From: Bacteroidota bacterium
Lineage (GTDB): Bacteria > Bacteroidota > Bacteroidia > Bacteroidales > JAGONC01
Assembly: GCA_022711405.1 (NCBI GenBank)
Contig: JAKLFC010000001.1
Coordinates: forward strand, 186,001 to 250,000
Direction: 5' to 3'
Length of the DNA: 64,000 nt
The notes under the pieces were generated by a model. That model ran no database searches. It was not told where the DNA came from and saw only the letters and a program-made list of their open reading frames with translations. Below are positions 16,376-24,114 of this stretch, one piece after another; the first letter of the stretch is position 1; every line of letters starts with the position of its first letter. A program made the translations under genes and the position numbers.

Positions 16376-19300
16376 ATGTTTAAAAGTTCAAAAATCCTGA
16401 TCCTGCTTCTGCTGCCGGTACTCACCGGATGGCACTGCAGTGGATTTACGGCAGCAGACAGTACCGGATTTTACAGCTTTGCCCAAACATATAACCAGCA
16501 GCGTCACCCGCTGCCGCACGATCCGTCAGGGTACACCAGCTTTAATCTTTCTGAGGTATCCTTTGCCGGTGATTATTTTGACCGGTCGCAGCTTGCACAG
16601 GAAAAGAAGGATTGGCCCAGGGCGCTGACACTCCTTGAAAAAGCAGCCTATCACTTCCGCCTGGGTGGAGACTGGCATTCATTTATCCTGTGCAACCTTC
16701 AGACCGCCAGGTGTTACCTTGAACAATCCGATAATTCCAGGGCTGTCGAGCGTCTGCAGGAAGCATTGGATGTGATCGATGAGCGATCCTTTACTTACGA
16801 CATATTACATGCAGATGTCCATCTCGAAATGGGAGTCGCACTGATCAGGCAGGGCCTGAAAACGCAGTCAATACCGCATTTCCTTGAATCCGTCTCTATC
16901 CGGCAGGAGCTGAACGGGAATGACGATCCCCTGCTCGCCAATGCATACAATAAACTTGGAGTCAGCTACTATATGACTGGCAAATTTGAACAGGCACTGG
17001 ACGTTTATCACAGGGCTCTGGCCCTGACTGACCGGGTTGAAGTGGAGCCCCTCGTCATTGCTGAAATCTGCAATAATATTGGGATCGTACTCAAGATCAA
17101 CGGTGATCTGGTGGAATCCCTTGAATATTACCACCGTTCCCTGGAGCTCAAGGAATCCCTTTTATCTGCCGATGATCCGAACCTGGCACGGACCTATAAC
17201 AACCTGGGTAATTTGTACCGCATCATGGGGCAATCGGAACTTGCCATGGTCTATTACCAGAAGGCTGAATCCATTTTCAAGACTAAATATGGTTCACATG
17301 ATCCAATGGTTGGTAAACTATATTCTAACGAAGGTCTTATTTACACGAGATATGGAGATTATGAGAAGGCTCTGCAATATTTCAATCAAGCCCTAAGCAT
17401 TTTTGATAACGATCAAACCTATTATGAAGAAATTGCTTCCGCTTATAATAATATTGGGAATGTATATTACTTGTTACAGGATTTTGAAAAAGCACTGCAA
17501 TCATATTCAATGAGTATCTCTAGCCGAGAAAATAAAGCTTCCGTTTTTCTGGCAAGACCATATTCAAATATCGCACTGTGTTACAGTAAACTTGGTCAGT
17601 ATAATAAAGCATATAAATATCATCAATTATCGATTGACTATCATAACAAATTTTATGGTAGCAATCATTACTTATTGGCAACTGAATACCTTAATTTCGG
17701 TGAATTTCTTATTAACGACGGTGATTATTCTAAAGGATTAGATTTATATCATCAAGCCTATAATATCTATAAACAAATTTACGGTGAAAAACATCCCGGC
17801 GTTTCCAATTCCTTATTATACATTGGAAATGTGTATTTTCAAGAGGGTAATATTCATAAAGCTTTAGAATATTATCAGCAAGCACTTTATTCAGGTGCAA
17901 GTGAATTTACTGATAAGTACAATATTTACTCTAATCCGGAGGTAAATCAGCAAATTCTATCGAAGACTGAATTTTTGAATATTCTTCATAGAAAGGCGTT
18001 AGCATTCAAGGATTATTATACATCGGTCACGAAGGATCCAAAGGATATTCAAATGAGTTTGCAGACGTTCGAGCTGGCGTTCGAGCTGATGGATCATATT
18101 CGTATCGGGCATTTGACACAGGAAAGCAAACTCGACCTGGCGAAAAGTCAGCGGAAATTGTTCCGTGACGCCATCAAGACAGCTTATGATACATACTGTG
18201 AAACCGGTGATCCTGCTTATCAGTCAGTAGCATTCCAGTTTGCAGAACGCGGAAAGGCTGCCATGTTGTACGACTTCATCCGTGAGAATGACGCCAGGCA
18301 TTATGCAAATATACCTGACTCCCTTATCCAGGCCGAACATAAGATCAAGGAGGACATCGCCATATACCAGCGCCTGATCGATGAAGAGACCATGAAGGTG
18401 GCGGCTGAGCGTGATCAACCCATGCTGGCCCACTGGGAAGATAAACTGTTTGATCTCCAGGAAAAGCAGGATGAACTGATCCAGTACTTCAATGTGCAGT
18501 ATCCGAAATATTACCAGTATAAGTACACCAACCGTATTTATTCGGTGCCTGAGATCCAGTCAGCGTTTAATGAGAATGATGCACTGATCGAATATTTCCT
18601 GGATAATGACGTATTGTATACCTTTTATATCTCAAAGGATCAGCTCCGGGTCGTGGAGAACAGGATTGACTCTTCTTTTTACACGGATATTGATGCCCTG
18701 CCGAACAACCAGACCCTGGATGAGATCCTGAATGAAGCCAACGTTACCTATGCCAATTATTTAACGTCTTCCTTCAGTCTGTACAATGTGCTTTTACGTC
18801 CCTTTGAGAAGGAGATCACCGGGAAGAACCTGATCATCATTCCTGACGGGATCCTGGGTTATGTATCCTTTGAATCGTTGCTGACGGATAAAGTTACACC
18901 CGTTGCCATTGATTATAAAAACCTTCCTTACCTGCTGAGATCCAACACGGTCAATTACGGGTATTCCAGTACATTGTACCTGAATTCCCTCAGGGCGGAA
19001 GGTAGGGACCACGCGCCTGAGAACCTGCTGGCCTTCGCCCCGGTCTATTTCGACAAAAACAGGATGGGTGATGATCAGCAGATCGCTGGCCTGTTCCGCA
19101 CCCGTAATGAAAGCCTTATCGACCTTCCTGCCACTCTTCAGGAGGTCAGGTCCATTAAGAAGATCCTGGGGGGAGATGTTTTTCTGAATGAATCCGCCAC
19201 CGTCGGAAGATTCAAGGAAATGGCTTCCAAGTACCGGATCCTTCATATCGCAACCCACAGCATCGTGGACAATGACAATCCCCTGCGCTCCAGACTGGTA

Positions 19301-19789
19301 TTTTCTCCGGTTACCGAAGAGCAGGACGGTGCATGTTTGCGGTACAACGACCTGTTCAACCTTGACCTGCATGCCGACATGGCAGTGTTGAGTGCCTGCA
19401 ACACAGGATATGGTCAGAATTCAGAAGGTGAGGGCATTATTGCCCTGTCGAGAGGATTCATGTATTGCGGCGTGCCGAGCCTTGTCATCAGCCTTTGGAA
19501 CGTAGAGGACGAATCGACTGCGCTTATCATGAAGAATTTTTATAAATATATTAAGGAAGGGTTATCAAAAGATGAGGCCCTCAGGCAATCGAAACTTGAT
19601 TTCCTCAGCTCCAGCAACAGCATTTATTCAAGCCCTCATTTCTGGTCTGGATTTATCAATATTGGCAACAACAAACCCCTTGAATTCCCTGGTCCGGATG
19701 TTCTTTTCCTCCGGCTGGTTCTGGTACTCATTATCCCCTTATCTTTGCTTGCCTTATTTTATAGACTCAGGAAAATGAAATCAACCTGA
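16376..19789 (+). CDS. TPR-CHAT protein (caspase-like peptidase), membrane-anchored
   Basis: An 1137-residue protein. It has an N-terminal signal (about 1-22), a long array of tetratricopeptide repeats (about 60-560; for example ANAYNKLGVSYYMTGKFEQAL and YNNLGNLYRIMG), a helical linker, and a C-terminal CHAT domain (about 790-1095) of the caspase/separase fold. The catalytic pair is visible: His961 in HIATHS and Cys1008 in LSACNTGYG. A membrane segment (about 1107-1128) and a basic tail end the protein, so it is probably held at the inner membrane with the TPR-CHAT part outside the cytoplasm. CHAT proteases act on partner proteins recognised through TPRs. Divergent from the GG-leader peptides. 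The stretch 17281-18060 is strikingly AT-rich. Confidence 0.95.
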   Translation: MFKSSKILILLLLPVLTGWHCSGFTAADSTGFYSFAQTYNQQRHPLPHDPSGYTSFNLSEVSFAGDYFDRSQLAQEKKDWPRALTLLEKAAYHFRLGGDWHSFILCNLQTARCYLEQSDNSRAVERLQEALDVIDERSFTYDILHADVHLEMGVALIRQGLKTQSIPHFLESVSIRQELNGNDDPLLANAYNKLGVSYYMTGKFEQALDVYHRALALTDRVEVEPLVIAEICNNIGIVLKINGDLVESLEYYHRSLELKESLLSADDPNLARTYNNLGNLYRIMGQSELAMVYYQKAESIFKTKYGSHDPMVGKLYSNEGLIYTRYGDYEKALQYFNQALSIFDNDQTYYEEIASAYNNIGNVYYLLQDFEKALQSYSMSISSRENKASVFLARPYSNIALCYSKLGQYNKAYKYHQLSIDYHNKFYGSNHYLLATEYLNFGEFLINDGDYSKGLDLYHQAYNIYKQIYGEKHPGVSNSLLYIGNVYFQEGNIHKALEYYQQALYSGASEFTDKYNIYSNPEVNQQILSKTEFLNILHRKALAFKDYYTSVTKDPKDIQMSLQTFELAFELMDHIRIGHLTQESKLDLAKSQRKLFRDAIKTAYDTYCETGDPAYQSVAFQFAERGKAAMLYDFIRENDARHYANIPDSLIQAEHKIKEDIAIYQRLIDEETMKVAAERDQPMLAHWEDKLFDLQEKQDELIQYFNVQYPKYYQYKYTNRIYSVPEIQSAFNENDALIEYFLDNDVLYTFYISKDQLRVVENRIDSSFYTDIDALPNNQTLDEILNEANVTYANYLTSSFSLYNVLLRPFEKEITGKNLIIIPDGILGYVSFESLLTDKVTPVAIDYKNLPYLLRSNTVNYGYSSTLYLNSLRAEGRDHAPENLLAFAPVYFDKNRMGDDQQIAGLFRTRNESLIDLPATLQEVRSIKKILGGDVFLNESATVGRFKEMASKYRILHIATHSIVDNDNPLRSRLVFSPVTEEQDGACLRYNDLFNLDLHADMAVLSACNTGYGQNSEGEGIIALSRGFMYCGVPSLVISLWNVEDESTALIMKNFYKYIKEGLSKDEALRQSKLDFLSSSNSIYSSPHFWSGFINIGNNKPLEFPGPDVLFLRLVLVLIIPLSLLALFYRLRKMKST

Positions 19790-19836
19790 TACCGAATTTT
19801 GCAATTTACTTTCTGATTTTACAAGCCCAGTCATTT

Positions 19837-20661
19837 ATGTACAATAATTTGTCTCCCGGTGAGCAGCCGAAGAAGAAACCTGTCAAGATCACTACGGAGT
19901 TTTACGAAAGCGAGCTGGCCAGGCTCCAGATCGAACTGGTCAAGATGCAGGAGTGGATACGGCAGACCGGCTTCAGGTTGATCGTCATTTTTGAGGGAAG
20001 GGACGCAGCCGGAAAAGGCGGAACGATTAAAAGGATCACCGAAAGCCTGAATCCCAGGATCTGCAGGGTAGTGGCACTGGCCAATCCCACGGAAAGGGAG
20101 CGTACACAGTGGTATTTCCAGCGGTATGTCCCGCACCTTCCTGCTGCGGGGGAGATCGTACTGTTCGACCGTTCATGGTACAACAGAGCGGGAGTGGAAC
20201 GGGTCATGAATTTCTGTTCTGAGGAGGAATACTGGGAGTTTCTCCGTTCCTGTCCCAGTTTCGAACAAATGCTGATCCGGTCAGGGATAAAGATCATGAA
20301 ATATTGGTTCTCTGTTAGCTTTGAAGAACAGGAGAAGCGATTCCATGAGCGGATCAAGGATCCCACCAAGAATTGGAAGCTTAGCGAGATGGACCTGCAG
20401 TCGAGGGTACGGTGGGATGACTACTCCCGTGCAAAGGATGAAATGTTCACGTACACAGATACAAAACAATGTCCCTGGTGGGTTGTCAATGCTGATGATA
20501 AAAAGAAAGCCCGCCTGAACATGATCTCCCATCTGCTCAGTGAAGTGCCTTATAAGGATGTTGTTCTGACGCGCATCCAGCGTCTTCCCGACAGAGATGT
20601 AAGCCGTCTGTACGTACGGTCGCCCATTGAAGAGCAGACGTTCGTGCCGGAGGTGTACTGA
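19837..20661 (+). CDS. ppk2: polyphosphate kinase 2
   Basis: A 274-residue PPK2-family enzyme that phosphorylates nucleoside di- or monophosphates using polyphosphate. The P-loop is EGRDAAGKGGTIKR (residues 53-66, K60), and the second motif is IVLFDRSWYNRAGVE with its Asp and Arg (about 105-119); the MDLQSRVRWDDYSRAKDEM lid follows. Length and the single PPK2 domain fit class I-type members, but nucleotide preference cannot be told from this. It is cytoplasmic and stands alone, converging on the mutarotase gene across a heptamer repeat tract. Confidence 0.95.
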   Translation: MYNNLSPGEQPKKKPVKITTEFYESELARLQIELVKMQEWIRQTGFRLIVIFEGRDAAGKGGTIKRITESLNPRICRVVALANPTERERTQWYFQRYVPHLPAAGEIVLFDRSWYNRAGVERVMNFCSEEEYWEFLRSCPSFEQMLIRSGIKIMKYWFSVSFEEQEKRFHERIKDPTKNWKLSEMDLQSRVRWDDYSRAKDEMFTYTDTKQCPWWVVNADDKKKARLNMISHLLSEVPYKDVVLTRIQRLPDRDVSRLYVRSPIEEQTFVPEVY

Positions 20662-20666
20662 TGTAA

Positions 20667-20738
20667 ATCCCAAATCCCAGGCACCAAATTCCAAACAAAT
20701 TCAAAATCCAGACCGCCGACCGCCGACCGCCGACCGCC
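20667..20738. repeat. heptamer-phased repeat tract, ending in GACCGCC x4
   Basis: Degenerate 7-bp-phased AAATCCC/AAATTCC units are followed without a break by four perfect GACCGCC units (20711-20738), filling the gap between two convergent genes and ending three bases before the galM stop. Confidence 0.8.
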
Positions 20739-20740
20739 GA

Positions 20741-21883
20741 CTACTCCACCCTGAATCTGTAAACCGTCGTGCTCCGGTATTCCTCTCCGGGCCTGAGGAT
20801 CGCTGAGGGAAATGATGGCTGGTTGGGCGAATCGGGAAAATGCTGCGTTTCCAGGCAGAATCCGTAGTATTGTTCGTACTTTTTACCCTGTTTGCCGGTT
20901 ATGCTGCCATTGAGGAAGTTACCGGAATAGAACTGCATTCCTGGCTGATCGGTCAGCACCTCCATGATCCTTCCGGTGACGGGATCACTGACTCTCGCAG
21001 ATACCTGATCCAGACCAGGCCGTGAAAGAACATAATTATGATCATAGCCCTTTGGATCGCTTCCCACCTGTATGATCCGTTCTCCGATCCGGGCGGGTGT
21101 GTTAAAATCCATAGGAGTGCCTGCAACGTCCCTCAGCTCTCCGGTCGGGATAAGGTTTTCATTGACTACAGTGAAGGCAGAAGCCTGGATCTGCATCAGA
21201 TGATCCAATACGGATCCATTTCCGGCACCTTTCAGATTGAAATAGCTGTGGTGCGTCAGGTTGACGGGTGTGGCCCTGTCGGTGATGGCAAGGTAATGGA
21301 TCACGAGCTCATTGCTGTTCGTCAGACGATATTCGACCTGCACCTCCAGGTTGCCCGGAAATCCTTCTTCACCGTCACGGCTGAGGTAATGAAGCCTCAG
21401 GCCAATGGAGGCTGAATCACGCAGCTCGCTGGCATCCCATACCACTTTATCGAATCCCCTGATCCCGCCATGCAGCGTATTTTCCCCGTCGTTCTGCGGC
21501 AAAGTGTACTGTTGCCCGTCCAGTAAAAACCTGCCTTTTGCGATGCGATTGCCGTACCTGCCGACAATGGCTCCAAAATAGGGAGTATCCCTGAGATATC
21601 CATCCAGCCGGTCGTAACCCAGTACGATGTCTGCCAGCTGGCCATTCCGGTCAGGCATCTCAAGCGAAGTGATGATCCCCCCGTAATTCGTAACCTTCAT
21701 TTTTCCACCATTCGCATTGGTCAGTGTAAAAAGACAGACCTTTGTTGAATCCGGCAGAACGCCGAAATCTTCTTTTGTAATATTCATGGTACTTGTTTTC
21801 ATTTCCTGATTCAGTTTTTGTTTGCATCCAATCCACACAGCGGACATGAGGATGATCGTAAGAACAATAAGTTTTGCAGGCAT
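20741..21883 (-). CDS. galM: aldose 1-epimerase (galactose mutarotase), lipoprotein
   Basis: Interconverts alpha and beta anomers of galactose/glucose. The 380-residue protein starts with a lipoprotein signal (lipobox ending at Cys20, AVWIGC), so it should work in the periplasm rather than the cytoplasm. Typical GalM segments are GATLPNDGENTLHGG-like (LPQNDGENTLHGGIRGFDK), NLTHHSYFNLKG with the catalytic-region His, and ETQHFPDSPN with the likely catalytic Glu near the C-terminus. Divergent from the sodium:sugar symporter gene, which suggests a shared role in sugar uptake. Confidence 0.94.
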   Translation of the reverse strand: MPAKLIVLTIILMSAVWIGCKQKLNQEMKTSTMNITKEDFGVLPDSTKVCLFTLTNANGGKMKVTNYGGIITSLEMPDRNGQLADIVLGYDRLDGYLRDTPYFGAIVGRYGNRIAKGRFLLDGQQYTLPQNDGENTLHGGIRGFDKVVWDASELRDSASIGLRLHYLSRDGEEGFPGNLEVQVEYRLTNSNELVIHYLAITDRATPVNLTHHSYFNLKGAGNGSVLDHLMQIQASAFTVVNENLIPTGELRDVAGTPMDFNTPARIGERIIQVGSDPKGYDHNYVLSRPGLDQVSARVSDPVTGRIMEVLTDQPGMQFYSGNFLNGSITGKQGKKYEQYYGFCLETQHFPDSPNQPSFPSAILRPGEEYRSTTVYRFRVE

Positions 21884-21922
21884 ATGCTATAATGATTAAA
21901 ATTTCCAGGATGAAATATTTCT

Positions 21923-21971
21923 ATGAAGCATGAAGAATGAAATATGAAGAATGAAGTATGCTGACTGCTGA
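21923..21971. repeat. ATGAAGN heptamer array
   Basis: Five consecutive 7-bp units (ATGAAGC, ATGAAGA, ATGAAAT, ATGAAGA, ATGAAGT) followed by two related units (ATGCTGA, CTGCTGA), in the gap between galM and the symporter gene. Confidence 0.8.
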
Positions 21972-22033
21972 CCAAATTACAACCATATTTCCATACTCCC
22001 GAAAAATTTTCAATATTGAAGATAAAAATTTTT

Positions 22034-22041
22034 TATCTTTC
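22034..22041 (+). promoter_or_regulatory. putative -7 element for the symporter operon
   Basis: TATCTTTC (one mismatch to TAnnTTTG), 39 bp before the ATG at 22081. It lies downstream of the alternative start at 21958, which supports starting at 22081. Confidence 0.45.
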
Positions 22042-22080
22042 GCCGGAAAATCTCTTCTCACTAACCTCAAAACGAAACCT

Positions 22081-23808
22081 ATGAGCAGTCTTACATTAGG
22101 GTGGATTGATTATGCGATCATGATCATCTACTTTCTTTTTGTGCTGGGTATTGGCTGGGCATTGAAGCGTTATATGAAATCAGCCACTGCCTTTCTGGAG
22201 GCAGGCAGATCACTCCCTGCATGGGTTACCGGACTGGCATTTATTTCCACGAACCTGGGAGCGCTGGAGGTGATGGGAATGACGGGATCCGGAGCCAAAT
22301 ACGGGATGCTGACCACGCACTTTTACTGGGTGGGGGCCATTCCCGCCATGGTTTTCCTGGCCCTGTTCATGATGCCTTTCTATTACGGATCCAAGGCAAG
22401 GTCTGTCCCGGAGTACCTTAAGCTTCGTTACGATGAAAAGACCCGCGGGCTGAACGCCATCCTGTTTGCTGTGATGACCGTCCTTGCGTCGGGGATATCC
22501 ATGTATGCGCTTGCCCTCCTGCTGGAAAACATCCTGGGCTGGAACTTTCATCTAAGCCTGATCCTGTCGGCCGCGATCGTGCTGGGATATACTTATCTTG
22601 GCGGGTTGTCATCAGCGATCTATAATGAAGTACTGCAGTTCTTCATCATTGTGATCGGTCTGCTGCCGCTGGTGTTCTTAAGCCTGAAGGATTTTGGCGG
22701 CTGGGACGGGTTGAAGGATACACTGGCCCCCATTGTTGAAAATAAAGGGTATGCCGCCGATGCCTGGACCACGACCTGGAAATACACGGGTAAAGCCAGC
22801 CTGAATCCGATGGGAATCGAATGGTATGGTATCTTCGTCGGACTGGGATTTGTCCTTTCCTTTGGTTACTGGTGCACCAACTTTTTGATCGTCCAGCGGG
22901 CCATGGCAGCCAAGTCGCGCCTGGCAGCCCGCAGCACCCCTCTGATCGGTGCCATTCCCAAGATGTTCATCCCGTTCCTGATCATTGTGCCCGGAATAGC
23001 TGCACTGGCGCTGATGAACACGCCCGACCGGAATTTCGCACTGCCCATGAATGATGCAGGTCAACCCATCTATGACTACACCATTATCATGCTGCTAAAA
23101 CAGTATTTGCCCACGGGGGTGCTCGGTCTGGGGATCACGGCTCTGCTGGCTTCGTTCATGTCGGGCATGGCGGGAAATGTTTCCGCTTTTAATACGGTAT
23201 GGACCTATGATATCTATCAGAGTTATATACGACCGGCTTCGGGAAATAAGGATGATGATGAGCATCATTACCTGAGGGTTGGCAGGATCGCCACAATATT
23301 CGGGATCCTGGCTAGCATTGCAGCCGCCTACATTGCCAGCAAGTTCGGCAATATCATGGACTTTCTGCAAACCATCTTTTCGATGATCAATGCGCCCCTG
23401 TTTGCCGTGATCTTTCTGGGGATGTTCTGGAAACGAACCACGGGACATGCGGCATTTTCGGGCCTGCTGGGAGGATTTCTGATCGCATTGCTACATCACG
23501 GGCTCACGATACCTGTGGGGGCGGATACGGTTTTTAAAGGAGGATGGATCGGAGTAGTGCATCAGTACCCGGTGGAGATGGCCCAGAATTTCTGGACAGC
23601 CATCTTTGCCTGCGCCTCCGCTGCAACGATCACCGTTGTCCTTTCCCTGATGACAAAACAGAAGAAAGCGACCAAAGAACTGGTCGGACTGGTGTATCAA
23701 CTTACTCCCAGGGAGACCGACAAGGATGTGGCATGGCATAAGCGTCCTCTGACCCTGGCCATGTTCGTTTTGTTGATCCTGGTGATCCTATCCATCATTT
23801 TCTGGTAA
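22081..23808 (+). CDS. sodium:solute symporter (SSS family), sugar-type
   Basis: A 575-residue inner-membrane transporter of the solute:sodium symporter family (SglT-like), with about 13-14 hydrophobic segments and the conserved early segment AFLEAGRSLPAWVTGLAFISTNLGALEVMG, where the polar residues fit the sodium/substrate site. It probably imports a hexose such as galactose with Na+; the substrate is inferred from the divergent mutarotase gene. The frame is open from 21958, but those first 41 codons derive from a heptamer repeat and precede the promoter, so ATG 22081 is preferred. A 71-residue membrane protein follows after 19 bp. Confidence 0.93.
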   Translation: MSSLTLGWIDYAIMIIYFLFVLGIGWALKRYMKSATAFLEAGRSLPAWVTGLAFISTNLGALEVMGMTGSGAKYGMLTTHFYWVGAIPAMVFLALFMMPFYYGSKARSVPEYLKLRYDEKTRGLNAILFAVMTVLASGISMYALALLLENILGWNFHLSLILSAAIVLGYTYLGGLSSAIYNEVLQFFIIVIGLLPLVFLSLKDFGGWDGLKDTLAPIVENKGYAADAWTTTWKYTGKASLNPMGIEWYGIFVGLGFVLSFGYWCTNFLIVQRAMAAKSRLAARSTPLIGAIPKMFIPFLIIVPGIAALALMNTPDRNFALPMNDAGQPIYDYTIIMLLKQYLPTGVLGLGITALLASFMSGMAGNVSAFNTVWTYDIYQSYIRPASGNKDDDEHHYLRVGRIATIFGILASIAAAYIASKFGNIMDFLQTIFSMINAPLFAVIFLGMFWKRTTGHAAFSGLLGGFLIALLHHGLTIPVGADTVFKGGWIGVVHQYPVEMAQNFWTAIFACASAATITVVLSLMTKQKKATKELVGLVYQLTPRETDKDVAWHKRPLTLAMFVLLILVILSIIFW

Positions 23809-23827
23809 AATTAAAAATATACATACA

Positions 23828-24043
23828 ATGGGCGTAGATATAAAATTACCGATCGGTCTGATGTTCAGTATCTTCGGTGTGCTGCTTACTCTCTTTGGCC
23901 TGTTCACCAAGTCAGATAAGGTGCTTTACGAGCCTTCCTTTGGCGTGAACGTTAACCTCTGGGTGGGGATCTTTATGCTGGTCTTCGGACTGGCCATGCT
24001 GCTGATGGCGGTGGCTGGGAAGAAGCGGGAAAAGAAAGCCTAG
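23828..24043 (+). CDS. small two-helix membrane protein, possible symporter partner
   Basis: A 71-residue protein with two hydrophobic helices (about residues 8-26 and 44-64) joined by a short polar loop and ending in a basic tail (KKREKKA). It starts 19 bp after the symporter stop and is almost certainly co-transcribed. I do not recognise a named family. The tight linkage suggests an accessory or regulatory subunit of the transporter, but that is inference. Confidence 0.75.
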   Translation: MGVDIKLPIGLMFSIFGVLLTLFGLFTKSDKVLYEPSFGVNVNLWVGIFMLVFGLAMLLMAVAGKKREKKA

Positions 24044-24114
24044 ATGAACCAATCATAGTGAGCATTGGAGCATGAAGTTGAAGGTGAATTCGACGTTTTT
24101 AATATTAGTTTTCC

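Noticed and set aside
16216..16425. 69-codon minus-strand frame overlapping the CHAT start
   Set aside because: Phe/Asn/Leu-rich product of AT-rich DNA, overlapping the signal-peptide codons of the CHAT gene.
21958..22080. Upstream start extending the symporter by 41 codons
   Set aside because: The codons come from the ATGAAGN heptamer array and precede the likely promoter at 22034; the SSS family start fits ATG 22081.
15516..24062. Near-identical 19-mers (ATGAACCAAT..) at 15516 and 24044
   Set aside because: With two mismatches, a match of this length is expected by chance in a window of this size.
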